A stretch of 64,000 nucleotides of DNA from Curvularia sp. ZM96 (Eukaryota > Ascomycota > Dothideomycetes > Pleosporales > Pleosporaceae), in NCBI GenBank assembly GCA_022457065.1, contig JAJGBQ010000003.1, forward strand, positions 1,798,001-1,862,000, read 5' to 3'. The notes beneath the pieces were generated by a model. That model searched no databases and was not told where the DNA came from. It was given only the letters and a program-made list of their open reading frames with translations. Shown one piece after another: positions 23,389 to 33,535 of this stretch (the stretch's first letter is position 1; each line of letters starts with the position of its first letter). A program made the translations under genes and the position numbers.

Positions 23389-24852
23389 TTACTTCGCCTT
23401 CCGATACACATCACCCGTCCGCCTGATCTCTTCCTCTTCATCTTTTCCTCTCCCCTCCGCCTCCAACTTCCTAACCAGTGGCAGCACCTCCTTACCGAAC
23501 CTCTCAATATCCTCTTCATGATGCAGATGCGCCGTAAGCACTAAATCGACACCCAGACTCTTCAGCAGCAAAATGCGATCGGCAATCTGCTCTTTCGTGC
23601 CAATCAACTTTGTCTTAAAACCATCATTATACTGCACCAAATCTTCAAACTTGCTATTCGCCCACATGCCCTTCTTATTACTCGTACTGGCACCAGCCTG
23701 CTGTACCGCGTCGCGAAATGCCTCGACAGCCTCGACATCGGCTTTCCCCTGGATCTCTTGCAGCACGCGGATGGCTTCTTCCTCTGTGTCGCGAACAATG
23801 ACGAAGCCATTGACGGCAAAGCGGACTTGGCCTTCGCGCCCGGCTTTCCGTGCTCGTTCTTTCACGTCTGCGATTTGCTCGCGGAAACCCTCGAGGTCGT
23901 TGCCGTTCATAAAGTACCAGTCGCTGACTTCGGCGCCGTTTTTGCGCGCGTCGTCGCTGTTGCCTCCTTGGAAGATTTCCGGATGTGGCTTTTGGACGGG
24001 CTTGGGAGCGAGCTTGTAATCGCGGAATTGGTACTAGTAGAATGGTCGGTTAGTCTGTCAAAGCACTGCGTTGTAGCTGTTTCGTTGCGTTTGCTGGATA
24101 TGAATGCACGTACGAAATCGCCACCGAAAGTAAAGCCTTTTTCGTCGGCAGTCCATATGCCTTTGAGGGCGCGGATGAACTCGTTGGACCGCCTGTAGCG
24201 CTCCGCATGCTCAAGCCACCACTGCCCAATACTCGTGAATTCGCCTTTGTTCCAACCAGAAACGATATTCACAGCGATTCGTCCATTGGAGTAGTTGTCG
24301 ATACTAGCAATCTGCTTTGCCGCGACAGTGGGATTCCACGGCCCAGGAAGGATAGCAGCAATGAGTTTGAGGCGCTCAGTACTGTGCAGTAACGCCTGGG
24401 AGAAGGAAACACTCTCGTGCTGGTTTTCGGCGCCATATGATGCAGTGAAGCGGATTTGCGTAAGGGCATACTCGAATCCGTGTGCTTCAGCTGTCTGAGC
24501 ATACCGCACATTGGATGCTAGGTCCCAGTTCGTCTTCTGGGCTATCTTGGACACGACAAGGCCGCCTGAGACGTTGGGGACCCAGTACCTGTATCCTCGG
24601 AAGGTTAGGGGTGTGCGATGAAGAGCTGTTCAATGGGGACTGCTAACGCGAATAATATACGATCGGGATCCTGATTCAGTTCTAATGGCTTTGCAGGCGT
24701 ATAGCTATCTGTCGTTCCATTGGCATGTCCATTGGTGCCATTTGTGTTGCTGCTCTCTACTTCTGCGAGGGAGATGGTCAGCTATGCCCATTTATAATGG
24801 TCATAATTTTACGGTAAACAGTACCTGTCCTCTGTCTCTTACGGGGCGACAT
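23389..24852 (-). CDS. FMNH2-dependent monooxygenase, dimethylsulfone monooxygenase (SfnG)-like
   Basis: Luciferase-like (beta/alpha barrel) flavin monooxygenase; bacterial SfnG converts dimethylsulfone to methanesulfinate for sulfur supply. Minus-strand exons 24852-24843, 24762-24648, 24588-24114 and 24033-23389 give 414 residues. The 10-nt first exon is inferred from an ATG followed by GTAAGA and an in-frame join; the other joins are firm. Family stretches include YWVPNVSGGLVVSKI, FEYALTQIRFTASYGAENQH, AAILPGPWNPTVAAKQIASI, NGRIAVNIVSGWNKGEFT, PHPEIFQGGNSDDARK and FEDLVQYNDGFKTKLIGT. The N-terminal 35 residues are Asn/Gly/Thr-rich, unlike bacterial SfnG. Relatedness to bacterial enzymes suggests ancient transfer, which is inference. 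It faces a transporter gene about 830 bp away. Confidence 0.87.
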
Positions 24853-25680
24853 GTTTGTTTGGAAAATAGTATGTGACACGAGTTTGGTTAGGACATGGGC
24901 GCCAGAAAGGTCTTGTAGTATGATGCGGTACGATCTTGGCCATGGCTAGAATATTGTCAAGTAGATGTGCGCATAGTAAGCGTGAATTGCGTGATATGCG
25001 ACCATTCCCGAGACCTGCGGGGTTGACGAGGGTCTGACTAGGTTGGTGAATTACACTTCAAGACTATAGAGAGTGATCTACCCACCGACGATCTGGCTTA
25101 CCCTGCTAGTCGGATGCACCCTGCAAACTTAATTTCCCGTCATTAGTGGGGGATTCGATAGTACAACTCCCGATAGTTATACGGCTCCGATCACTGTAAA
25201 TGGCTGCTAACGAGCTACAACGTTACATGATAGGTCCGTGGTACGCGCATAGCCGGGAGAGCTGCTCAGGATTCTCTGTACGTTTCTTCTCAGCTAAATA
25301 CGAGAAACTACTTACCACTATTCCCTATGGCAGTCGATGACTGATAGTCAAGGCAATTCGGAAACTGGAAAACATGAGTTGCCGTGACCTGCAATGACAT
25401 GCTTGAGCAGGCTATGCCCTGGGTTATAGTTCAAAAACCCTGCTAGAATGCTAGCCGTCTCGAAAGTGTGCGATCATATCGGCCTGGATAGTACCTAAGA
25501 GTAGGAGTAAAGCCGAAGCACGTCATTCATCTTCACTTAGTCGTGACGACTACAAGCGCACAGCATACACTTGTGTTGATACTGGGGTGTCGCGTCAAAT
25601 GGCCGCCCAGTTCACACCGGTACAAAAGGTTGCATCTTAGAACCAGTGACTCGCGGCAATTCCCATGCGTATAGACAACC
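24853..25680. promoter_or_regulatory. Divergent intergenic region of the SfnG-like and GPR1-like genes
   Basis: About 830 bp without coding signal between two divergent starts, so it probably carries the regulatory sites for both. I looked for a clean CYS3/MetR-type palindrome (ATG-N4-CAT) and found one loose match at 24995-25004, which breaks the consensus in the middle. No operator is claimed. Confidence 0.4.
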
Positions 25681-26678
25681 ATGCCCAGCTCTTCGACAAT
25701 CGACCTCAAGGACAGAATGAGCGCTGCAACTACCGATATAGAGAAGCAAATCGTTAACGATGTTCCAGTCGTGCCGGTTGCAGCTCGGAAGACCTTGGGC
25801 GCTGGAGTAAGTGATGGTACCCCAAAAAAAACATACGATTTCGCTAAGTTTCGAAGACAGCACTTCCGATTGGAGTTTTCGCAACGACCTTGACTACGCT
25901 GTCATTCAGCTTGATGGAATGGCGAGGAGTGACCACGAATAATGTTTTCATAGCCAATTTCTTCTTTGCAGCGGCTTTTGGCAAGTTACCAGCGCACATG
26001 GTGTCTTGAAAGCGTGACTGACTTTGTACTAGGCCTGCTGATTACTGCGCAATGGGAGCTCTCTGTGGGCAACGGCTTCTCGTATACAGTCTTTAGTGCT
26101 TTTGGCATGTAATCCCTTCGGCTCCAGAGATTACTGGCTAACTCGAGATCAGGTCTGTTCTACGCTGGGTATGGCGCGATTCTAACGCCAGCCTTTGGAG
26201 TTGTGGCGGCCTACGGAGACAATGTGAAAGAACTGAACAATGCTCTCGGCTTTTTCATGATCAGTGAGTTGCTCAAGACTGTCAAAAAGCAACAGCATAA
26301 CTGATTATGGCGCAGTGTGGTCGGTTTTCAACTTCATGTTCCTCATAGCCTCATTGCCGACAAACCTGGTCTATATTCTGATCTTCTTTTTCGTTGAGCT
26401 GGGGTTTGTGTTTGTCTCGTCTTCTTATTTTGCCGTGGCAGATGGACACCCTGCTGCTTCGATCGCTCTGAAGAAAGCCGGTGGCGTCTTCTGTTTTTTA
26501 TCTGGATTGACTGGTAAATACCTCCCCTTCGCGAATTGCACGGGAATACGCACTAAATTCATACACAATTTCTCTAGGGTGGTATCTGGAATTTGCCTTG
26601 TTGCTTAATGATTCAATTGTTGAGTTACCACTCTACGACACTTCAAGGTTCTTCGCGAAAAGCAGGAAGCGGGAATGA
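25681..26678 (+). CDS. GPR1/FUN34/YaaH family membrane transporter (5' region uncertain, possibly decaying)
   Basis: Six-helix acetate/small carboxylate or ammonium transporter family. Exons by my reading: 25681-25806, 25857-25980, 26033-26104, 26153-26263, 26316-26513 and 26578-26678, giving 243 residues. Helical stretches include LPIGVFATTLTTLSFSLMEW, FIANFFFAAAFG, FSYTVFSAFGLFYAGYGAIL and WSVFNFMFLIASLPTNLVYI. Introns at 25981 and 26105 begin with GC rather than GT. The first splice (25807-25856) is awkward: it deletes an open stretch reading TYDFAKF that resembles the usual sequence before the NPxPIG motif, whereas keeping it puts the downstream helices two bases out of frame. So the gene is either intact with an unusual N-terminus or frameshifted. 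Substrate unknown; position suggests export or uptake linked to the flanking flavoenzymes. Confidence 0.65.
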
Positions 26679-27278
26679 GAAGCAAGTAGCGTTGCACTCG
26701 CATTGGAGCACCAGGAGGCATCTCGGAGGTGCATGACTTTCCGGAAACTGTGATGGGCTGTGGAGAGTCAGGATGAGGATGATGCGATTGAGGGGTTGGA
26801 TGGCGAACACGGTTCGGGTTTATAGTGAGCTTCGACGTTGAACTAGTTATACAAAGTAGTTTAAAGTTAGCACAACCACAAGGATACTGGTGTTCGTCGC
26901 TGCACGAATCGGCGCGTTTCACTTTCGTTCTCTAGAGACTAAGATTGGTGTAACGCTACCGCAATGTGTGATCTGCCCCTACGGCATGAAAGTCGCGCTA
27001 GCTGCATTTGCATGTCGGTAGACAAGTCGACCTTCATCCGTACAGTGCCGGAGGTATATCCCTGTCTGCACCCCTCCATGCTCATAACCATCATGTTCTG
27101 TTCTAGTGGACCGCGGTCACACAAATGGCTTTGGGAGAAACCGAATCACGCAATAAGCTGGATACATCGTATCATTTCCACTCTTTCTCGGCGCTTTTCT
27201 GGATATAAAGTCATGCATCGCAACGTAGCGGACATGGGCCACTAACGAGACGACATCAACGCTTCATAGACGTACAAG
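26679..27278. other. Intergenic region upstream of the SfnB/DszC-like gene
   Basis: 600 bp with no recognisable coding or RNA feature; expected to hold the promoter of the downstream flavoenzyme gene. Confidence 0.5.
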
Positions 27279-28767
27279 ATGGCTATCAACAACGGAGCTA
27301 ATGGAACTAATGGTCAATCCGGGAATGCCCAGGACGTTAACTTCAGAGATCCCTCTGTCTATGCCGAATACGAGAAGAAGTGGTCATCGATTCCGGGAGA
27401 TGAAGCGGGCTGGCTCCAGCGCGCTCAAGACGTTGCCGATGTTCTTGCAGCTGATGCGGTTGTGCGAGACCAAGAGAACAAATCTCCGCGAGCCGAGGTG
27501 ACTCTGCTAAAGTACTCCGGACTTCTCAAGGTTCTCGGTCCAAAGCAGTACGGTGGTGGTGGTCAGCCCTGGAGTGTTGGTGAGTACTTGACACACCAAC
27601 TGTAGTTGACGACGTATTGATCTTGGACTAGGCTATAAGGCGATTCGGAAGATAGCTGAAGCGGACGGGTACGACTGGTATCCTCCTGTCGGGCTTGTGT
27701 ACTGACTTCTTTAGTTCAATCGGTATGCTGCTTGGCTATCATCTTCTCTGGTCGACGACAGCCAATGTTGTTGGCTCACCCGAACAAGCCGATCGCATCC
27801 AAAAGCTCATAATCGAGAACAACTACTTCATTGGCGGAGCTGTCAATCCTAGGGACAGTGACCTGTCAATCAGATCTGATGGCGAAAACATCGTCTTCAA
27901 CGGATTCAAATTCTTCAACACAGGTGGTGTTGTCTCCGATCTGACTGTTCTTGAGGGTGTTTTTGAAGGCACTGGACAGCATATTTTCGCCTTTGCCCAA
28001 ACCAACCAGCCCGGCATTCAGTTTGGACATGATTGGAACAACATCGGCCTCCGATTGACAGAGTCTGGGAGTGTCAGAATCTCCGACGTGAGCGTGCCTT
28101 GGGTGGATGCACTCGGCTGGAACACCGAGAGAAAGGAACCAGATCCACGCGTGCTGCAGATACCTTTTGCGACACTGCTTCTCCCAACTATCCAGCTAGT
28201 TTTTAGCAATTTCTACATCGGTATTGCTCTCGGGGCGCAACAATACGCCGCAAGGTATACCCTGAAGGGCACCCGGGCATGGCCGTTCGGTGGTGATGTA
28301 AGCACGGTACTAGCTCTTAACTAACCTGATCTATGTTGCTAACACGTCACTAGAATAAGGAGAAGGCGACAGATGAATTCTATATCCTTGAACGCTATGG
28401 CAATTTCCATGCCCACCTTCGTGCCGCCACCGCTCTAGCAGACCGCGCAGGCAAAGAGGTCGATATCATCTACCAAAAATACGGAGGTGATCTGGATAGT
28501 CGCGCCAAATTGACAGCGCGCGAGCGAGGTGAGTTGGCGGAGTGGATTGCAAGCGTCAAGGTCGTCGCAACAGATACCGGGCTGCGAGTTACTTCGGGGG
28601 TGTTTGAGGTCACCGGCGCAAAGGCGACGAGCCAAAAGGTGGGCTTGGATCGATTCTGGAGGGATATCAGGACGCACACGCTGCACGATCCTGTCGCATA
28701 CAAGAACCGTGAGTTGGGCAGATTTGAATTGTTGGACGAGATTCCAGAGCCTACATGGTATACCTAG
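27279..28767 (+). CDS. Acyl-CoA dehydrogenase-fold flavoprotein, SfnB/DszC-like sulfur-acquisition monooxygenase
   Basis: Belongs to the acyl-CoA dehydrogenase fold branch that includes bacterial SfnB and dibenzothiophene monooxygenase DszC, which use reduced flavin and O2 on organosulfur compounds. Exons 27279-27579, 27632-27668, 27715-28297 and 28354-28767 give 444 residues, near the family length. Visible stretches: LLKYSGLLKVLGPKQYGGGG, SIGMLLGYHLLWSTTANVVG, FIGGAVNPRDSDLSIRSDG, FNGFKFFNTGGVVSDLTVLE, and the C-terminal helical domain ending GLDRFWRDIRTHTLHDPVAY followed by KNRELG. The conserved RFWRDxRTHTLHDP pattern is typical of the DszC/SfnB group rather than of beta-oxidation enzymes. 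No flavin reductase lies in the window. The substrate is unknown; the organosulfur role is inferred from family and neighbours. Confidence 0.82.
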
Positions 28768-30403
28768 TTTGGCTCATTCAATGAATTATGGTTGTTCTAT
28801 TATTTTCCGCGATAGCCTAAAGCAAGAGGGGTTGCGCTGCGTCTAGATGGGTCTCATTAAAGCCACACTCAACAATGTTTTTGGACCGTCGATCAGGGAA
28901 TCATGACTGAGCTCTAGCCGTCTCCACTCCTCTCGGTATTGCTGATGCAGCTGATGTGTAATGTCTCGGCAGTAGAATTTAGTGGCCAGGCTAGCAATTG
29001 ATGAAGAGTGCTTCAGCGAATTGGTATGTGTCCCGCCAGAGGGTGAAACAGTTGTGTATACCTAGATCTTGATGACATAATAAGCGTTGCATCTGCAATC
29101 GTCATCGGGGCTGTAGATTCCTGGACAGTCGAATGGCCACAGGGTCATAGGTCTAAATCAAAGCATTGGCGCTTCCCCATCTGTTACTGCTAGAGATTGC
29201 GGCCCGAGCCAATGCGATAATGCGAGGCCCTCGTGGTCAAGCTTCGGTGGGGTCGACCTAGTGGTGGAATGACGGAGGGGAGAAAAGGGCGGGTATCGGC
29301 ATAGCTGTGGCTGATTGCCTGCTGGCATGCGATGCCCAGGGATGCGGTGTGCCTGACAGAACTTGTTCTTTGGCACGGCGATCGTCGATGTCGGCTTTGC
29401 TGTAGCTGATTGCGCTTCCCTTTGGATTGGCGAGTGTCACAGTATGTGACGCAGCGGCCAGGCGAACCGGTTTTGGGTGCTGTGTGCATGATACTGGGTA
29501 GATGAACGTGGGACGGTACTTGAGCCTGCTGGATGGATTTCAGGCAAAATCCCATAGGCCTGGGCAAAGTGCATGGCAGGGAATGGCAAGCAGCAACTAG
29601 GGCCGGTTTCACCCGGCGGAAGCGCAGTCGGCATGACGCTCGTCGTCCTGTTTACTGATGTGACTCGGCGAGCATAGTCGCCAGGGCGCGACTGGTGGAT
29701 GCAAGATCATGACTGATGGTTTCACATGACAAGTCGAAGAGTTTTCCAAGCAACGGAGGAATGCTTGTCAGCACGCCTGGCTGCAAAGAGTAGTGCATCG
29801 ACGTATGGGGATAGAGAGCAAATGATGTGTCAGCGGATGCGGAGGGTCGCGGAAACCACCTGCAGCATGAGGCTTTTTTTCACGAGTGTTATCGAGGGCG
29901 CCGTCCGCTGTTGTCGACCACCACTCTTCGCCCGCTCGTCTCCTCGCAGTCGCTGTTGTTGTCGCAATTGTCGTTGCCGGTGTCCGCGGACGTCTTGGCA
30001 GGCTCTCTAACAGATACAAGCTCGCAGTCTAGAAGGCGCCATTGGCAGGCACAGCTACGTCACGCTTGCGCACGGATTGCGCTTTCCTCGGATCGGTTCC
30101 AACGCGCTGCCGCGGTAGGTGCGGACGAACCTGGTCGCTCCCACGAGCCCTCACGTCATAGCAAATTCACCCTCCGCCTCCGTGCCATTTGCGCCGTGGC
30201 TCCGGCCAGCTGCTATACTTCAACTTCTGCCTCCCTGGCTAGTCTCTCCCACGACAATTCTGTTTTTTTTTTGCCCACCGCTTGACCCCCCAGACCCGTG
30301 ATTCTTTCGCTCTACCAGCAACTCCCCCGCGTCGGCTTGCCCCACCTTGCGCCTAGGTAGTCTAACCACGCACAACGGGCACAGCTCTCGCACCATCTCA
30401 ACA
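28768..30403. other. Intergenic region upstream of the ErdS-like gene
   Basis: About 1.6 kb. Chance open frames occur on both strands without recognisable features. The last 400 bp are pyrimidine-rich, consistent with the promoter and leader of the downstream gene, and a T9 run lies near 30263-30273. Confidence 0.5.
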
Positions 30404-33400
30404 ATGGGTTCCCTCAAGAAAGCGCTAGACAAGCTCAAGCCGGGCCACAGCGGCTCCGCCTCAGACGACGACAAGAACGGCGTCAAATCGCCAACCACGC
30501 CCAATGGCAGGGGCCTTTCCCCCGCTGGCACTCCGCGCTCCTCCGTCACCCTGCCTACTGGACGTGCCAGTGGTGATTTCAAGCGCAATGAAGCCTCGTC
30601 TCCCACCGACAGCAGATCCAGCTTCGACCACCAACCCCGCAACTCCCTCAGCGGCATCCTCCACCGCCGCACAGAGAGCCCCAATCGCTCCGCCAAGGCA
30701 AACTCCCACCAGCGTTCTAGCTCGCTTTCCGCACACAGCCCTATGCGTGCGGTCAAAGAAAAACTACACATTGGCAACGACTCGAGCGACGAAGACGTCC
30801 CCCTCAACCGCGATGGCGAGCCCATGTCTCGTGGACAACTGCGCAAGCATGAGAAACAGGCCCAGCAAGAAGAGCGCTACAAGCAGAACCGCGAGAAGGA
30901 ACAAGAGCTGGAGCGCCGCAGGAAGGAAATGGAGCACCAGGCTTTGGCTGAGCTCACGCCTGAGCAGAGGGCCAAGTACGGCGTCATCCCTCCCAACAGC
31001 TACGCTGGCGAGTGGAAACACGAGCCGCGCCACAAGATCCAAGACTTTTCCGCAAAGGATGTCGGCAAGGAGGTTGTCTTCCGCGCCCGCATTCACCATC
31101 TCAGGAAGATGAGCTCCAAGTTTGTCTTCTTGATGTTTCGACAGCAGCTCGCCACCATCCAGGGCGTCCTCATGGAGCACGGTGACATCTCCAAATACAT
31201 GCTGTACTGGGCAGAGCACCTGGACGCAGAGACAGTAGTCATTGTCAGGGGTATCCTACAGGAGCCTAAGGCCAAGCAGGGCGAGGTCCTCGGTGCCACC
31301 ATCCACGATGTCGAGGTTTCGGTCCACGCCTTGCACGTCGAGGCCTCAGTGACAGAACACCTCCCCTTTAACGTCAATGAAGCTGAGGTGTCTCAAGCCG
31401 ATGTCGACGCCGAAGCCGCCAAACTGGCCGAGGAAGAGCGTAAAGAAGGGCACACCCGAGTCAAGATTGCAGACAGGACTCGTCTCAACAACCGCGTAAT
31501 CGACCTAAGGACAACTGCCTCGCAAGGTATCTTCCGCATCCAGTCTGGTATCTGCAGACTCTTCCGTGAGCATCTGGATTCGGAGGGTTTCATCGAAATT
31601 CACACTCCTAAGCTTCAAGGCGGGGCAACAGAGTCTGGCGCCAGTGTGTTCAAAATTGACTACTTCGGTCGTGGCGCATTCCTCGCTCAGAGCCCCCAAT
31701 TGGCCAAGCAGATGGCCATCTCTGCGGATTTTGGAAGGGTGTACGAGATTGGTGCCGTGTTCCGTGCTGAGAACAGTAACACTTACCGGCACTTGACCGA
31801 GTACACTGGTCTCGATCTGGAGATGCAGATTGACGAACACTATCACGAGGTCTTGCGTGTGCTGGATCGCACGTTCAAGGCCATTTTCAAGGGCATCTAC
31901 GAGCAGTATCGCCCTGAGATCGAGATCATCAAGAAGCACTTCCCACACGAAGATTTGGTCTGGCTTGATGAAACTCCCATCATTCCATTCGCTGAAGGCG
32001 TTCGTATGCTGAATGAGTCTGGGTGGAGGGATGACGATGGAAACGAGCTTGATGAGAATGAGGACCTGGGAACCAGAGACGAAGTCCAACTTGGTCGTGT
32101 CATCAAGCAGAAGCTAGGCACCGACTATTACGTCCTGGACAAATTCCCAGCAAACGCTCGCCCCTTCTATGCCATGAACGACCCGAACAATCCCAAACTC
32201 ACAAACTCGTTTGATATCTTCTGTCGAGGCCAGGAAATTCTCAGTGGCGGTCAGCGTATTCACGACGCTGACATGTTGCTGGAGAAGATGCGCAAGCTCA
32301 AGATCGAACCCAGCACCATGGAAGAGTACATTCAGGCCTTTCAATGGGGTGCACCTCCTCACGGTGGAGGGGGTATTGGTCTTGAGCGTATCCTCATGTT
32401 GATGATGGGCCTTGGAAACATTCGTCATGCTTCCATGTTCCCTCGCGATCCAAAGAGTTTGCCTGAGAAGCCGGTTGTCAAACAACTGCGTCATCCTGAA
32501 GCAAGCACTATGCACCCTCCGTGGGAAGGACAAGATCGCGCCCTTGCCAAGATGGAATTCCAGCCAATCGAAAAGCTCATTGCCAACTACGGAGATGCTA
32601 CGAACACATCCTGGTTGGAGCCTCGCACTGAAATTTGGCGAGATGAAACCACTGGTGCGGCCGTTGGCTTTGTGCCTCAGGATGGTTTCGCTATCACTGT
32701 TGGAGACCCTCTGTGCCACGAGTCCCAGTACCTCAAGACCATGACTGCTTATCTTAAATACATCAAAAAAGAGCGCAACCTCAAGCCGCTGTGGCTGCTT
32801 GTCGGATCCGCGGCGGAGGAGGTCTTGGCGACAAAGTTTAACTGGCGCACATTCTCCGTTACTGGAGAGCAGCGTGTCGACCCTGCACACAATCCTGCCG
32901 ATAAGGACTCGGACGTACAGCGCAAGATCCGTCATGCCGAGAAAGAGGGCGTTAAGATTGCCGATTATGCCCTTGGCTCGCCACCACCAAAGGATGTCAA
33001 GCAAAAGGTCGATGCTCGTGTCGAGGACTGGCTGAAGAACCGCAAGGGCAAGCAGGTTCATTTAACCAACATCCACCCATGGCAGGATGAAGAGCATCGC
33101 CAGTACCACGTCGCGACTACACCGGACGGTACCATTGTTGCGTTTGTGACCATGGCCCAGTTGTCGCCAGACCATGGCTGGCAAGTCAAGTATTCTCTCG
33201 ACTTCCCTGGCGCACCCAGCGGCTCAATCGAGCAGGTCGTCACCCACGCCCTTAAGCAGGTCGCAGCAAGCGGCGCTACGACCGTCACCTTTGGTGGTGG
33301 TGCCAGCTCAAAGTTCAGTCCTGGGCACAACGTCAAGGGTACTCGTGTCAAGGTTCTCAGCCGTGCATATCACGCGATCGCAACAGAGCTGAAGCTCACC

Positions 33401-33535
33401 AACAAGACAGAGTTCCGTGAAAAGTTGGGCGCCACGGATGACCCGAGTTACATCTGCTACCCACCTCACGGGCTGGGCCCTATGGCGGTAAAGGCCATCC
33501 TGAACTTTTTCTCGGATGACGAAGACAACAACTAG
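30404..33535 (+). CDS. erdS: AspRS-DUF2156 fusion, ergosteryl-3beta-O-aspartate synthase (ErdS)-like
   Basis: Known fungal ErdS charges tRNA-Asp and then transfers aspartate to ergosterol through its DUF2156 transferase domain, giving a modified membrane sterol. Single exon, 1043 residues, starting at the ATG at 30404. Residues 1-200 are basic, Ser/Pro-rich and then charged coiled sequence. An OB-fold anticodon domain spans about 225-340. The class IIb AspRS core follows, with TPKLQGGATESGASVFKI, motif 2 VFRAENSNTYRHLTEYTG near 450 and motif 3 GIGLERILMLMMGLGNIRHA near 656. From about 725 the DUF2156 domain begins (NTSWLEP), with WLLVGSAAEEVL and the end DPSYICYPPHGLGPMAVKAI. The fusion order distinguishes it from the ordinary cytosolic AspRS. 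Absence of introns is notable among its neighbours. Confidence 0.93.
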   Translation: MGSLKKALDKLKPGHSGSASDDDKNGVKSPTTPNGRGLSPAGTPRSSVTLPTGRASGDFKRNEASSPTDSRSSFDHQPRNSLSGILHRRTESPNRSAKANSHQRSSSLSAHSPMRAVKEKLHIGNDSSDEDVPLNRDGEPMSRGQLRKHEKQAQQEERYKQNREKEQELERRRKEMEHQALAELTPEQRAKYGVIPPNSYAGEWKHEPRHKIQDFSAKDVGKEVVFRARIHHLRKMSSKFVFLMFRQQLATIQGVLMEHGDISKYMLYWAEHLDAETVVIVRGILQEPKAKQGEVLGATIHDVEVSVHALHVEASVTEHLPFNVNEAEVSQADVDAEAAKLAEEERKEGHTRVKIADRTRLNNRVIDLRTTASQGIFRIQSGICRLFREHLDSEGFIEIHTPKLQGGATESGASVFKIDYFGRGAFLAQSPQLAKQMAISADFGRVYEIGAVFRAENSNTYRHLTEYTGLDLEMQIDEHYHEVLRVLDRTFKAIFKGIYEQYRPEIEIIKKHFPHEDLVWLDETPIIPFAEGVRMLNESGWRDDDGNELDENEDLGTRDEVQLGRVIKQKLGTDYYVLDKFPANARPFYAMNDPNNPKLTNSFDIFCRGQEILSGGQRIHDADMLLEKMRKLKIEPSTMEEYIQAFQWGAPPHGGGGIGLERILMLMMGLGNIRHASMFPRDPKSLPEKPVVKQLRHPEASTMHPPWEGQDRALAKMEFQPIEKLIANYGDATNTSWLEPRTEIWRDETTGAAVGFVPQDGFAITVGDPLCHESQYLKTMTAYLKYIKKERNLKPLWLLVGSAAEEVLATKFNWRTFSVTGEQRVDPAHNPADKDSDVQRKIRHAEKEGVKIADYALGSPPPKDVKQKVDARVEDWLKNRKGKQVHLTNIHPWQDEEHRQYHVATTPDGTIVAFVTMAQLSPDHGWQVKYSLDFPGAPSGSIEQVVTHALKQVAASGATTVTFGGGASSKFSPGHNVKGTRVKVLSRAYHAIATELKLTNKTEFREKLGATDDPSYICYPPHGLGPMAVKAILNFFSDDEDNN

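Noticed and set aside
24995..25004. Possible CYS3/MetR site (ATG-N4-CAT) between the SfnG-like and GPR1-like genes
   Set aside because: The central bases break the purine/pyrimidine consensus, and a loose ATG-N4-CAT is expected by chance in 800 bp.
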